NCBI GenBank assembly: GCA_018399635.1
Contig: JAGYOH010000003.1
Location: 110,095 to 174,094, forward strand
Length of the DNA stretch: 64,000 nt
Direction of reading: 5' to 3'
Source: Clostridia bacterium
Lineage (GTDB): Bacteria > Bacillota > Clostridia > Peptostreptococcales > Acidaminobacteraceae
The notes below the pieces were generated by a model. It made no database searches and was not told where the DNA came from. It saw nothing but the letters and a program-made list of their open reading frames with translations. Every line of letters begins with the position of its first letter. Position 1 is the stretch's first letter. This document shows positions 17,695 through 27,159 of the stretch, piece by piece. The position numbers were made by a program, and so were the translations under genes.

Positions 17695-18345
17695 CTAGTG
17701 TTTCTTCCGGCTCTTGAAGTCCTTGTGAATGGCTTCATTCCAGTCATCGGACAAGCTGCCATTGGACCGGTACTCCTTCAGGGCTTCACCCAGGGCCTTG
17801 AAATTGACTTCAACCCCCTTGGTATCCGCATGGTACTGGGCCGTGCGGTCCCTGGCGATGCCGAACTTCCCGGCCTCCGCCGCGGCATCGATATTGGCTC
17901 CCAGGAAAATGAACTCCCAGCCGTATCGGTCCCTTTCCTTTTCAATCATGGACCGGATTTCAAGATAGCTGAAGTGCTGTGAGGCATTCTCATAGCCGTC
18001 GGTGGTGATGATGAAGATCACCTTGCCCGCCCGGTCCTCCTCAGGCAGGCTCAGCTGCACCTGGACCATTCTTTTGATGCTGAATCCCACGGTGTCGAGG
18101 AGGGCGGTGCCCCCCCGGACAAAGTATTCCTCCGATGTCATGGGGGGGACATGCCTGATATCCACCCGGTCGTGCAGGATCTCGATGTGATTGTCAAAAA
18201 GCACCGTGGTGACATTGGCCTTTGCCGTCAGTTGTCGCTGCTTTTCAATCATGCCGTTGTAGCCGCCGATGGTTTCCCTTTCAAGGCCGTTCATGGAGCC
18301 GCTGCGATCCAGAATCAGGACCATTTCCGTCAGATTGTTTTTCAT
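17695..18345 (-). CDS. VWA-domain protein
   Basis: 216 residues consisting almost wholly of a von Willebrand factor A fold, no signal peptide. The MIDAS metal site is complete: DRSGSM near residue 13, GGTAL near 78 and TTDGYEN near 113. Cytosolic VWA proteins of this size usually act as adaptors in chaperone-like or stress complexes. Its neighbours are a macro-domain protein and a DraG-like hydrolase, so a role in binding ADP-ribosylated partners is possible but is inference. Confidence 0.85.
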   Translation of the reverse strand: MKNNLTEMVLILDRSGSMNGLERETIGGYNGMIEKQRQLTAKANVTTVLFDNHIEILHDRVDIRHVPPMTSEEYFVRGGTALLDTVGFSIKRMVQVQLSLPEEDRAGKVIFIITTDGYENASQHFSYLEIRSMIEKERDRYGWEFIFLGANIDAAAEAGKFGIARDRTAQYHADTKGVEVNFKALGEALKEYRSNGSLSDDWNEAIHKDFKSRKKH

Positions 18346-18376
18346 GATGCATCCTCCTTTTAGTTGCTTTTCTCAA

Positions 18377-18394
18377 GGATAGCATCTTCTATCC
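18377..18394 (-). other. Small hairpin between macro and VWA genes
   Basis: GGATAG and CTATCC pair around a 6-nt loop in the 78-bp gap between the two genes. There is no T-run on the minus strand, so it is not a convincing terminator; it may be an mRNA processing or stabilising structure. Confidence 0.3.
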
Positions 18395-18423
18395 AACCCA
18401 TGGTCGCCTCCCCGGCGACATTT

Positions 18424-19410
18424 TCAGACCCCCAGCTGGGGCTGGTCAAAATCAAAGAGGGCGTTGTTGATGAGGAAGATGTCGTACTTCCCCTCCCGGA
18501 TGAAATATTCGATGATCCGGTCGAATTTGCTGCTCCGTGAAAGGGCGTAGCCCGCCCGACCCAGCAGGTCCCCGGTTTCCTCGATACCCAGTTCGAGGGC
18601 GATGGCCAGGGCCAGGGCCGTGGCCTTGCCGGGCTTGTAGTCCGGATTGCACTTGATCTTGGAAAAGAGCTTGCGGTCCACGTTGGCCTTCTTGTAGACC
18701 TCCACGTCCTCCTTCCCCTTTGAGTCGATGAGCTCGAAGAGCCGCTGGGCGAAGGTGGCTTCGAGAGCCGACACCACCCTGTCGAGGTCCCCGGCCCCGT
18801 ATGAATCCTCTGAGGTTTCCCCCCCGGTCCGACTGGCCTGGCTGGACTCGAAAACCACTCTTCGGTAGTCCCCCTTCTCTTCCTCCACCAGGCTCTCGTC
18901 GATATAGGCCTTGACGGAGTCAAAGAGCTTCTCCGACAGGGTGTAGGCCGCCTTGTCGTAAACCACCAGAAAGATCGCCATCTCGTTTTCCATGAGAAAT
19001 TCACTGAAAACTGAAAGGGCCGTCTGGATGGCCTGGTCCTTGGGATAGCCGAAGACTCCTGAAGAAATCAGGGGAAAGGCGATACTCTTGACCCCGTGGT
19101 CCCTGGCCAGTTTCAAGGACTCAAGATAAGAGGACCTCAGCAGGGCCTCCTCCCGGGCCCCGCCGCCCTTGTAGACGGGACCCACGGTGTGGATGACGTA
19201 TCTGGCGGGGAGATTGTAGCCTCCCGTGATCTTGGCCTCTCCGGTCCTGCAGCCCTTGAGACCCCGGCACTCCTCCAGGAGTCCCGGCCCTGCAGCCCGG
19301 TGGATGACGCCGTCCACCCCACCCCCTCCCAGGAGGGTTTCATTGGCGGCGTTGACGATGGCCTCCACCTGGACTTTCGTGATATCGGCGCGAATAATCT
19401 GAAAAGGCAC
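18424..19410 (-). CDS. Macro-domain ADP-ribose hydrolase with extra C-terminal helical module
   Basis: 328 residues. Residues 1-170 are a macro domain of the MacroD/YmdB type: [23 protein letters not shown] and [10 protein letters not shown] line the ADP-ribose pocket; members hydrolyse O-acetyl-ADP-ribose or mono-ADP-ribosyl groups. Residues ~225-328 form a second module ([14 protein letters not shown], then [25 protein letters not shown]) resembling a helix-turn-helix; the same module stands alone at 59884-60189. A GTG at 19410 is preferred as start because AAGGAGG sits inside the longer frame (ATG at 19428) and the protein then begins [11 protein letters not shown] like relatives. Confidence 0.9.
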   Translation of the reverse strand: MPFQIIRADITKVQVEAIVNAANETLLGGGGVDGVIHRAAGPGLLEECRGLKGCRTGEAKITGGYNLPARYVIHTVGPVYKGGGAREEALLRSSYLESLKLARDHGVKSIAFPLISSGVFGYPKDQAIQTALSVFSEFLMENEMAIFLVVYDKAAYTLSEKLFDSVKAYIDESLVEEEKGDYRRVVFESSQASRTGGETSEDSYGAGDLDRVVSALEATFAQRLFELIDSKGKEDVEVYKKANVDRKLFSKIKCNPDYKPGKATALALAIALELGIEETGDLLGRAGYALSRSSKFDRIIEYFIREGKYDIFLINNALFDFDQPQLGV

Positions 19411-19427
19411 CTTGACCACCTCCTTCA

Positions 19428-22193
19428 TTAAACGATGATTTCAACCCGGCTTCCCCCGGTCTTGTCCTTCGTCACCAGGATCTGCTTGTCGATTTTTTCC
19501 TTGAGTTCTCCCACGTGGGAGATGATGCCCACCAGGCGTCTTCCCTCGGTGAGGTCCCCCAGGGCCTTCATGGCCTGCTGCAGGGAGTCCTCGTCCAGGG
19601 ACCCGAAGCCCTCGTCCACGAACATGCTGTCCAGACGGATCCCCCCCGCCGAGGACTGGATCTCGTCGGAGAGTCCCAGAGCCAGGCTGAGGGAGGCCTT
19701 GAAGGATTCCCCGCCGGAGAGGGTCTTGACGCTCCGCTCTGAACCGTTGTAATGATCGATGACGTCCAGTTCAAGACCGCTCTGGGACCGGTGGTTGTCC
19801 GCCTCAAGGCGGCGCTTGAGTTCGTACTGACCCCCGGTCATCACCATGAAGCGGGTGTTGGCCCTGACCAAGATCCGGTCGAAGTAGGTCATCTGGACAT
19901 AGGTTTCCAGCATGATTTTTTCCTTGCCGCCGAGATTGCCGTTGGCGGTGGCCGCCAGGGCCTTCACCCAGACCAGGCGGTCCTCCAGTGCCTCGAGGTT
20001 CTCCCCTCCGGCCTGGATATGGCCCAGGTGGTCCTTGTTCCGGTCCAGTCGGGAACCGACCCGGGCCATGGCTTCCCCGAGGGCTTTTTTTCGACCGTCC
20101 AGCTCTGAAGCCCGATGATTCAGGGCCGCCACATCCGGAATCTCGATGTGCTTCAGGGCTTCCTCCAGGCTGCCGATGCTTCCCTGCAGATTCTTTATCT
20201 CGCCGGTGATGGCCTGAAAACTTTTTTCAGTCTTGTCAAGGGCCTCCTGGAGGCGATTCTTTTGTGCGTCAAGCAGCCTGATTTCCGTATCGGCCGCCTC
20301 CTTGCTCTCGTGCTTCAAAGTCTTCAGAAGCTGGTCCATCCTTTCCCGATCACCCTTGATTTCAGTCGTCAGGGTGGCCTGGGAAACCTCCCCGGCAGTG
20401 ATTTCTTCCACCAGTCTCTTGAGGGTGGTTTCCCTGGCGGGTATCGACTGCTTCAAGACAGCCAGGCGCCTGACCTTGCCCTCCTGGACCTTCAACTGCT
20501 CTTCCACCCTTGCCCGGGACCCGGCCTCCTGGACCAGTTTTTCCTGGATCCTCAGGTGGATTCCTTGCAACTCTCCATTTCCAAGAAGGGTCTGCGCTTC
20601 TTTTTTCAACTGCTCCTCCCGGCTGTCGAATCCTCCGGCCAGCTTCCCGGTCTTGGCACTGAGATGCCGGGCTTCCTCCTGTGCCGCCTCCAGGGCCTTC
20701 TTTTCCTCTTCAAGGACTCTTTGGTCGGGAACGGATTCAGGAAGGCCTGCCAAAAGGGGGTGGTGGGTGGCGCCGCAGACGGGGCATTTTTCACCGGGTT
20801 TCAAATCCCTGGCCAGGATTCCGGCCTGGGCATCGAGAAAGGCCTGGTTTCTGAGTTTGTAGGCCCCTTCCAAGAGAGACACCTCTTCAACCTTTTTTTT
20901 ATAGGCCTCCCGGCTGGCCGCCAGGGTGGCCCTGGCCTCCTCGAGCTCCTTCACCCCCCGGGCGAATTCCTCGAGTCCTGCCTTGGATTGCTCCAGTTCC
21001 TGGCTTTGCCGCTTGAGCTTCTCCTGATCCAGCAGAGTGCCCTGGAGACTGTCAAACTCTTCCTTCTCGAGGTCAAGGACCTTCCCCAGGCTTTCCCTTT
21101 CACCCCGCCACATTGTCAGATTCTTATCAAGAGCCTCTTTGTCCCTTGTTCTGGCAAGGCTCCTTTGTTTCAATTTTTCAAGTTCCTCATAGTCCTTGAG
21201 CCCCTCCCTGAGGAGGGTGAGTTTCTCGGAGAGGGTTTCGATTTCGGGCTTCCTGGCCCTGGCCTGGTTGAAGGCCTCCTCCGAAGAGGTCTTAAGGGGG
21301 ACAAGCTCCCTCAGTTTCTCCTCCTTTTCCCTGAGACTCTGGCGGTTTTTGTTGATTTCCCCGGCCTTGCCCAAGTCGGTGCTGATCCGGGTCAGTTCTT
21401 CCTCCAGGGAGGCCATCTCCGTGACCTGGGCCTTCCACCGGGTCTCATCCTTTTCAATGAGGGTTTTGATCAGCTGCAGGGTCTCTTCGAACAGGAGTCC
21501 CCCCTCTCTGGCCTTCTTCAGTTCAAGACCCAGCAGGTCATCCTCCTGGACCTGGATACCCTGGATGTACTGGCGGATACTCTTTGTCACTTCATCCACC
21601 TCCCTGGCAAGCCTTGAAGATTCCTCCTTCAACTTCTCCTGGAGAATGGCATAGGGTCTGGTCTTGAAAATCTGCTGGAAGATTTTCTTGCGGTCCTCCG
21701 TAGGGGCCAGGAGGAGCTTCAGGAAATCTCCCTGGGCGATCATGCCGATCTGGGTGAACTGGCTGCGGTCGATGCCCATGATCTCCCGGATCTTCTCGGT
21801 GACCTCCCTCACCTTGGTGACCACCTGGCCGTCGGGCAGCTGCAGCTCGGCATCGGCCCTTTGCAGGGTCATGCCCTCCCCCCGCCTGGAGGGACGCTCG
21901 TACTCCGGATTTCTTTTCACCCGGTAGGTCTTGTTCCCGTACATGAAGGTCAGGTCCACGAAGGTGGGGGTGCCGGCCTCGGCGTACTTGCTCCTGAGCA
22001 TTCCCGACTCCCGGTTGTCGCCACTGGCTTCTCCATAAAGGGCATAGGTGACGGCGTCGAAAATCGTGGTCTTGCCGGCGCCGGTGTCTCCGGCTATCAG
22101 ATACAGGCCGTGATCTCCGAGTTTTTCCAGGTCGATCTCGGTTTCCCCGGCATAGGGGCCGAAGGCCGATATCACTAAATGTTTCGGTCTCAT
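19428..22193 (-). CDS. sbcC: Exonuclease subunit SbcC (Rad50-like ATPase)
   Basis: 921 residues. With SbcD it opens hairpins and trims blocked double-strand DNA ends. Walker [10 protein letters not shown] is near residue 35; long coiled-coil arms follow, with the zinc hook CPVC at about residue 470; the C-terminal half has the signature [18 protein letters not shown] and Walker [13 protein letters not shown]. Its start overlaps sbcD by 4 bp and its stop touches the macro-gene leader, so all belong to one transcript. Confidence 0.95.
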   Translation of the reverse strand: MRPKHLVISAFGPYAGETEIDLEKLGDHGLYLIAGDTGAGKTTIFDAVTYALYGEASGDNRESGMLRSKYAEAGTPTFVDLTFMYGNKTYRVKRNPEYERPSRRGEGMTLQRADAELQLPDGQVVTKVREVTEKIREIMGIDRSQFTQIGMIAQGDFLKLLLAPTEDRKKIFQQIFKTRPYAILQEKLKEESSRLAREVDEVTKSIRQYIQGIQVQEDDLLGLELKKAREGGLLFEETLQLIKTLIEKDETRWKAQVTEMASLEEELTRISTDLGKAGEINKNRQSLREKEEKLRELVPLKTSSEEAFNQARARKPEIETLSEKLTLLREGLKDYEELEKLKQRSLARTRDKEALDKNLTMWRGERESLGKVLDLEKEEFDSLQGTLLDQEKLKRQSQELEQSKAGLEEFARGVKELEEARATLAASREAYKKKVEEVSLLEGAYKLRNQAFLDAQAGILARDLKPGEKCPVCGATHHPLLAGLPESVPDQRVLEEEKKALEAAQEEARHLSAKTGKLAGGFDSREEQLKKEAQTLLGNGELQGIHLRIQEKLVQEAGSRARVEEQLKVQEGKVRRLAVLKQSIPARETTLKRLVEEITAGEVSQATLTTEIKGDRERMDQLLKTLKHESKEAADTEIRLLDAQKNRLQEALDKTEKSFQAITGEIKNLQGSIGSLEEALKHIEIPDVAALNHRASELDGRKKALGEAMARVGSRLDRNKDHLGHIQAGGENLEALEDRLVWVKALAATANGNLGGKEKIMLETYVQMTYFDRILVRANTRFMVMTGGQYELKRRLEADNHRSQSGLELDVIDHYNGSERSVKTLSGGESFKASLSLALGLSDEIQSSAGGIRLDSMFVDEGFGSLDEDSLQQAMKALGDLTEGRRLVGIISHVGELKEKIDKQILVTKDKTGGSRVEIIV

Positions 22194-23326
22194 GCTTCAC
22201 CCTCCCAGATTTTTTCCATCAGCGCGACGGTAAAGTCCAGCTGGGCCTCGCTCAGGGGCTGGTTGTTCTGCTTCTCATAAAATTCCTGAAAAAGAGCCAG
22301 AGGACTCTTCTGGTCCACGTCCTCGTCCCCCAGGATCCTCTGCCTGGTCCGGGTCCGCTGGTTGTCGTAGTCCAGTTTCATGATATTGGGGTAGACGGCC
22401 CTGAGCTTTCCGATGGCGTCGGGGATATCCTCCTCATCAGTGAGGGTGATGTGATAATAGGCCTGGGTATCCAGCTCCCGATAGAAGTCCCTGGCCGTCA
22501 GGGTCATGTAGCTTCCCTTGATTTCGAGCAGGTCCCGCCTGGGCCCGAGGGGCAGGGTCCTGATGAGGCAGCGACCCTTTTCATGGCACTCGATGACGGT
22601 CAGGGACTTGTCATGGCCGGCTTCCGAAAAAGAGTACTTCAGGGGGGTTCCGGCGTAGCGGATGGTTTCCTTGAGGACGTGCTGGGGGCGGTGAATATGG
22701 CCCAGGGCCACATAATCGAAGTCCTCGAAAACCTCCGCCGGCACATTGTCGATGCCCCCGACGCTGATGTCCTCGGACTCGCTCCGCAGGGCGCCGGTGA
22801 CAAACTGGTGGGCGACAAGAAGATTGCGCCGGGAAGGATCAATGGCCATGGCCTCCACCGCCGTGGCCACGGCGGTGGCATAGTCGGTGATTTCCCTTTC
22901 CGGAAAGAACCGTCTCACATGGGCCGGTTTGATGAAGGGGAGCATGTAGATCCTCAGCTTCCCATATTCGTCACTGAGCTCGACGGGCGTCACCTCCCCC
23001 TGGTAGACCGGTGACAGGTAGACCCCGCTGTGGTGCATGAGTCTGGATCCGAAGGCGATCCGCTCCGGGGAATCGTGGTTGCCGCTGATGACGAAAACCT
23101 TGAGTCTGCGGCTGGCCAGCTTGACCAGAAAGGCATCAAAGAGCTGGACCGCCTCGGCGGAGGGGACGGACTTGTCGTAGATGTCCCCGGCCAGAATCAC
23201 TCCCTCCGGAGCTTCTTCATCGATCAGGTTGATGATCCGGGTCAGGATGTATTCCTGATCCTCGAGCATGGAAAAGTCATTGACCCGCTTGCCGATGTGC
23301 AGGTCGGAAAGATGAACGAATTTCAT
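22190..23326 (-). CDS. sbcD: Exonuclease subunit SbcD (Mre11-like nuclease)
   Basis: 378 residues. A metallophosphoesterase with the Mre11 motifs in order: SDLHIGK near residue 7, GDIYDKSVPS near 47, GNHDSPERI near 82, AHQF and GHIHRPQ near 210. It provides the manganese-dependent nuclease of the SbcCD complex. First gene of the operon; GGAGG lies 9 bp before the ATG. Confidence 0.95.
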   Translation of the reverse strand: MKFVHLSDLHIGKRVNDFSMLEDQEYILTRIINLIDEEAPEGVILAGDIYDKSVPSAEAVQLFDAFLVKLASRRLKVFVISGNHDSPERIAFGSRLMHHSGVYLSPVYQGEVTPVELSDEYGKLRIYMLPFIKPAHVRRFFPEREITDYATAVATAVEAMAIDPSRRNLLVAHQFVTGALRSESEDISVGGIDNVPAEVFEDFDYVALGHIHRPQHVLKETIRYAGTPLKYSFSEAGHDKSLTVIECHEKGRCLIRTLPLGPRRDLLEIKGSYMTLTARDFYRELDTQAYYHITLTDEEDIPDAIGKLRAVYPNIMKLDYDNQRTRTRQRILGDEDVDQKSPLALFQEFYEKQNNQPLSEAQLDFTVALMEKIWEGEA

Positions 23327-23375
23327 AAAAAGCCTCCTTGAAATGAATTGACACCCGTCGAGCTCTCTTTAATTC

Positions 23376-23384
23376 ATTATAACA
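23376..23384 (-). promoter_or_regulatory. Extended -10 promoter for sbcD operon
   Basis: On the minus strand TGTTATAAT, a perfect -10 with TGn extension, 50 bp before the sbcD start. A -35 box is not evident. Confidence 0.5.
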
Positions 23385-23608
23385 AAAAATTCCAGGACTA
23401 TCCCGCCGGGATGCCTCTGTCTCTTGAAAAGAGGAGCTCTTGACTTATTCTACCTCCGGTTCGTACATCATTCATGAGATAATTATTTTTTCTTCAGAAA
23501 TCCCTGTTTTCCGACCACACTCCGGGGGAACTCTCCCGCCCCGCCGGCAGTCTAACGGGTATCAGTGAAACCAACCGAATCAATGCCGCTTGAAAGGAGG
23601 GGTATCCC

Positions 23609-24871
23609 ATGCGTCGTCAAAATCTTTTGAAAGCAGCACCCCTGACAGCCCTGTTCCTTGTCGCTGTCCTCTTCGTCACCGGCTGCAGCTCACCGTCGGC
23701 CGATCTCATGACCGGCATCGACCCCGATCCCATCCTGGAAGAGGATAAAGACCTGGACCAGGCCCTATTGAAAAGTCTCAATGATTTTTCTTGGCACCTC
23801 CTGCAGACCCTCCCTGAGGATTCAAAAAACAAAATGCTCTCCCCCGTCTCCGTCTATATGGCCCTGGCCATGACCCTCAACGGGGCGGAGGGTGAAACCC
23901 GGACCGACATCCTCAAAGCCCTTTCCGCCTCAGAACTTTCACCGGAGATGATCAATGCCTTCGCCGGCAACTATCTCAGGGCCATCAGCCCGCAGGGGGA
24001 GGCTTTCACCCTCAGCATCGCCAACAGTCTCTGGCTCAGAGAAGGCTTTGAAGCCGACCCGGTCTTCCTTCAACGGAACGCCGACCATTTCAAGGCGGCC
24101 ATCCGCAGCCTCGATTTCAACGCTCCTGACGCCCCCGACGTCATCAATGACTGGGTGAAGGAAGCGACCCGGGAAACCATCGATGAAATCGTGAAGGAAA
24201 TCGATCCCGCCGTGGTGATGTACCTCATCAACACCATTTATTTCAAAGCCGACTGGCAGACCCAGTTCTCACCCGAGAACACCTATCCGCAGCCCTTTGA
24301 AACCCCTGAAGGGAGTCTGGAAGCCGATTTCATGCACAAGACACTCAGTCTGGAACTTGTCCAGGATGACTACGGCAAGGGCGTTTTGATGCCCTACGCC
24401 GATGCCGGGACAGCCCTGCTGGCCCTGCTCCCCGGGGATGGCCTGACTCCGGAGGAATGGCTCAGGACCATGGATACTCAAGGCTTCCGAACCCTCCTCG
24501 AAACCGGGGAATCCCAATCCATCGATCTGGCCCTGCCGAAATTCGAGACCCGTTACGAGGACGATCTCATGAATGAACTGAAGACCCTGGGCATGGCCGC
24601 CGCCTTTGATCCCGCAGAGGCCGACTTTTCCCTCATGCAGCCCAGCCGCGCCAAAGACCTCTTCATCAGCGCCGTGCAGCACAAGACCTTCATCAAGGTC
24701 GATGAAGCCGGCACGGAGGCCTCCGCCGCCACCTCCGTGGAAATCTCCCTCACCTCGGCGCCCCTGGTGACCGAAGCCATGGTCTTCGACAAGCCCTTCG
24801 TCTACGCCGTCGTGGACACCCGGACCAAAACCCCCCTCTTCATCGGGGTCCTGAATGACCCGACCCGATAA
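23609..24871 (+). CDS. Serpin-family lipoprotein
   Basis: 420 residues. A lipoprotein signal (MRRQNLLK, hydrophobic run, VTGC, Cys about residue 26) followed by a full serpin fold: NKMLSPVSVYMALAMTLNGA near 75, NTIYFKADWQTQF near 210, the breach/hinge KVDEAGTEASAATSVE near 366 and the end FDKPFVYAVVD and PLFIGVLNDP. The small-residue hinge (GTEASAA) is that of an inhibitory serpin. By counting 17 residues from the hinge Glu the scissile bond is Thr-Ser, but the loop is longer than in antitrypsin so this is uncertain. It probably protects the cell surface from proteases. Confidence 0.93.
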   Translation: MRRQNLLKAAPLTALFLVAVLFVTGCSSPSADLMTGIDPDPILEEDKDLDQALLKSLNDFSWHLLQTLPEDSKNKMLSPVSVYMALAMTLNGAEGETRTDILKALSASELSPEMINAFAGNYLRAISPQGEAFTLSIANSLWLREGFEADPVFLQRNADHFKAAIRSLDFNAPDAPDVINDWVKEATRETIDEIVKEIDPAVVMYLINTIYFKADWQTQFSPENTYPQPFETPEGSLEADFMHKTLSLELVQDDYGKGVLMPYADAGTALLALLPGDGLTPEEWLRTMDTQGFRTLLETGESQSIDLALPKFETRYEDDLMNELKTLGMAAAFDPAEADFSLMQPSRAKDLFISAVQHKTFIKVDEAGTEASAATSVEISLTSAPLVTEAMVFDKPFVYAVVDTRTKTPLFIGVLNDPTR

Positions 24872-24889
24872 ACCCCTGTCGCAAAGGCC

Positions 24890-24918
24890 TTGACGCAGGA
24901 AAGGACGTCCCCTACAAT
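24890..24918 (+). promoter_or_regulatory. Sigma-A-like promoter for the DUF3810 gene
   Basis: TTGACG (24890-24895), 17-bp spacer, TACAAT (24913-24918), placing the transcript start just before the ribosome site of the next gene. Confidence 0.75.
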
Positions 24919-24939
24919 GATTCTAATGAGGTGAATCAT

Positions 24940-26040
24940 TTGAGAGACGTCCTTTTTGTCGGGAAGAAATTCCCTTGGAGCGGCCTGTGGCTGGTCGGCG
25001 CCCCCCTGGTCCACGGCCTGGGCCACTGGTTTGAAGCCCATCCGGAAGCCCTTGAAAAGTTCTACGCCCTGTCCCTTCAGAAAACGCTCATGCAGGGCCT
25101 CAGCCGGGCCACCGGCCTGGTCCCCTTTTCCCTGGGGGAAGTCCTTTTCTACGGCCATGGGGCGGCGGCCCTGGTCCTGTCGGTCTTTTTGATGAAAAGT
25201 CTCCTCAAGGGGGGGACCCTCAGACTCCTGTACCGGACAGCGGTCTACCTGGCCATGGTCTATGTGGTCTTCATGCTGGTCTGGGGACTCAACTACAGCC
25301 GGCAGCCCCTTGCCGTCAGCCTGGACCTCAAGGTCCGCCCCTACGGCCCCGGGGAACTCTACGCCCTGTCAGAGCACCTCCTCCACCAGGCCAACACCCT
25401 GCGTCTGGACCAGCTGACGGACCGGGAGGGGGTCATGAGGACCGCCTCCACCCGCCAGGAGCTTTTCAAAAGAACCGCCCTTGGCTATGAACCCTTGAAA
25501 AGCAGCCACCCGATTTTCGACGGGGACTGGGGGCCCCCCAAACCCCTATTGTCCTCGGGACCCATGCTGTATACCGGCATCACCGGGATTTTCATGCCCT
25601 TCACGGGGGAGGCCAATGTCAACGTCCGGGTCCCGGACCTCCTGCTTCCCGCCACCGCCCTGCATGAAAAAGCCCACCAGATGGGCATCGCCAGGGAGGA
25701 TGAGGCCAACTACATGGCCTATGTCGCCGCCATGAACCATCCTGATTCAGACTTTCAATACTCCGGCACCGTCCTCGCCCTGATTCATGTCACCAACGCC
25801 CTCTACCGCGAGAACCCTGCCGCCTATCATGGACTCCGGGAGGACTATTCCGAGGGCCTGAGCCGGGATCTGGCCGCCTACCGGGCCTTCTGGAAGTCCT
25901 ATGAGGGTGAGGTCAATGAGGGAGCGGACCGGATCAACGACGCCTATCTCAAGAGCAACCGGCAGGAGGAGGGGGTGAAGAGCTACGGGCGCATGGTGGA
26001 CCTTCTCCTGGCCGACTTCCTGGCCGGAGACCTTCCCTGA
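24940..26040 (+). CDS. DUF3810-type membrane protein with HExxH motif
   Basis: 366 residues. Two or three membrane segments near the N-terminus (LVPFSLGEVLFYGHGAAALVL and VYLAMVYVVFMLVWGLNY), then a soluble domain with LHEKAHQMGIAREDEANYMAY near 248: HEKAH is an HExxH zinc motif followed by a downstream Glu, as in metallopeptidases. The family (DUF3810) is uncharacterised. The TTG at 24940 is chosen because GAGGTGA ends 5 bp upstream; a GTG at 24931 would put the start inside that box. Confidence 0.8.
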   Translation: MRDVLFVGKKFPWSGLWLVGAPLVHGLGHWFEAHPEALEKFYALSLQKTLMQGLSRATGLVPFSLGEVLFYGHGAAALVLSVFLMKSLLKGGTLRLLYRTAVYLAMVYVVFMLVWGLNYSRQPLAVSLDLKVRPYGPGELYALSEHLLHQANTLRLDQLTDREGVMRTASTRQELFKRTALGYEPLKSSHPIFDGDWGPPKPLLSSGPMLYTGITGIFMPFTGEANVNVRVPDLLLPATALHEKAHQMGIAREDEANYMAYVAAMNHPDSDFQYSGTVLALIHVTNALYRENPAAYHGLREDYSEGLSRDLAAYRAFWKSYEGEVNEGADRINDAYLKSNRQEEGVKSYGRMVDLLLADFLAGDLP

Positions 26041-26082
26041 GCCCCCTTTCAGGATGACGCCGGGGAAATCATACCCGCAAAA

Positions 26083-26124
26083 GAAAAGAAGGCGCCCGAG
26101 GCCAGCCCCGGACACCTTCTTTTC
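26083..26124. terminator. Convergent bidirectional terminator
   Basis: GAAAAGAAGG (26083-26092) pairs with CCTTCTTTTC (26115-26124), with further GC pairs inside, between two convergent genes. Flanks are moderately T-rich on both strands. Confidence 0.65.
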
Positions 26125-26142
26125 TTCTATGTGCTGATTGAT

Positions 26143-26910
26143 TCAGCCTCTTCTCGCCACCACCAGCATCTCGAAGTCCTCCCGGCTTAGCCGGTCCTCT
26201 CTGGAATAGGCCCCGATTCTGGCCCCGAAAATCTCCACCCGGTCAAAGCCCAGCCTCCCCAGAAGCCAGGTCATTTCACTGGGCATGTAGTAGCGTTCAT
26301 TGCTGTGGATCTGGTGACTGACCCCGTCGTCATCGGTGTAACTGGTGAGGTTGAAATCCCTCAGGGTCATGACATCAAAGCTTTGGCTCTCATAGGAGGC
26401 GACCCCCTCGGCCTTGACCCCGTCGTAGAATTCATTCAAGGGCCGGGAAAGGGGATAAAGGGCGTTCAAGGTGGTAAGGATGAAGACGGCCTCCTTCTTG
26501 AGGGATCCCGCCACATTTTCCAGAATCTGATAGTTCATTTCATCCGTCTCCATCAGGGGGAAGCCCCCTTCACAGAGCATGATGGCCGCGTCGAATTCCT
26601 CCTCGAAGGGAAGATTCCGGGCGTCATGCCTCAAGAATCGGACGGTGAGATTTTCCTGATCCGCCTTTTCCCGGGCCCTTCTGAGCTGGGCCTCGGACAA
26701 ATCGATTCCCGTCACCTGATAGCCCCGCCTGGTGAGTTCAATGGCGTGGCGTCCGGTACCGCAGCCCACGTCAAGGATTTTCAAATCCTTGTTCCGGTTC
26801 AATTCCGCCTCGATGAAATCACATTCCCCCAGGGTCCCCTGGGTGAAGACCTCCTGGTCGTATCTTTTTCCGTAATTCTCAAACAACTGGACATACCAGG
26901 GCTTTGTCAC
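26143..26910 (-). CDS. Class I SAM-dependent methyltransferase
   Basis: 255 residues. Rossmann-like methyltransferase with motif I ILDVGCGTGRHAIEL near residue 46, the acidic loop VTGIDLSEAQL and motif IV DAAIMLCEGGFPLM. The N-terminus (PWYVQLFENYGKRYDQEVF) matches a common cytosolic family of unknown substrate. Single gene with GGAGG-like AGGTAATGCAG upstream; convergent with the DUF3810 gene. Confidence 0.85.
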   Translation of the reverse strand: MTKPWYVQLFENYGKRYDQEVFTQGTLGECDFIEAELNRNKDLKILDVGCGTGRHAIELTRRGYQVTGIDLSEAQLRRAREKADQENLTVRFLRHDARNLPFEEEFDAAIMLCEGGFPLMETDEMNYQILENVAGSLKKEAVFILTTLNALYPLSRPLNEFYDGVKAEGVASYESQSFDVMTLRDFNLTSYTDDDGVSHQIHSNERYYMPSEMTWLLGRLGFDRVEIFGARIGAYSREDRLSREDFEMLVVARRG

Positions 26911-27129
26911 TGCATTACCTCCCCTTCGACGAACCCCCCCACGATGAAGGCTTGATACAGGAGGTCCTTGTTTGGATGATCTTCTTGCATGCTTTCATTC
27001 TAGTCGAAATGGAGGCCTGCAGCAAGTGTCTTATCGACTTCATTGTCATCCAAGGAAGGGACTTGAAGCCCTTTTCAGCCCGGTCCGCCATGCTTTCATG
27101 GCGGCAAGGCACTTGCCGCGGGGTGACTT

Positions 27130-27159
27130 GAGAGACCGGGATTTCAATGCCGGTCTCTC
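27130..27159. repeat. 10-bp inverted repeat after the anchored-protein gene
   Basis: GAGAGACCGG and CCGGTCTCTC around a 10-nt loop; it touches the stop codon of the minus-strand gene. There is no T-run on either side, so it is either a Rho-type/weak terminator or a 3-prime stabiliser. Confidence 0.4.

Noticed and set aside
18360..19004. Second frame within the macro gene as a separate protein
   Set aside because: Arg/Ser/Thr/Trp-rich translation typical of a shifted frame, and fully inside a well-recognised gene.
27130..27159. Intrinsic terminator after the anchored-protein gene
   Set aside because: Good stem but no T-run on either strand.
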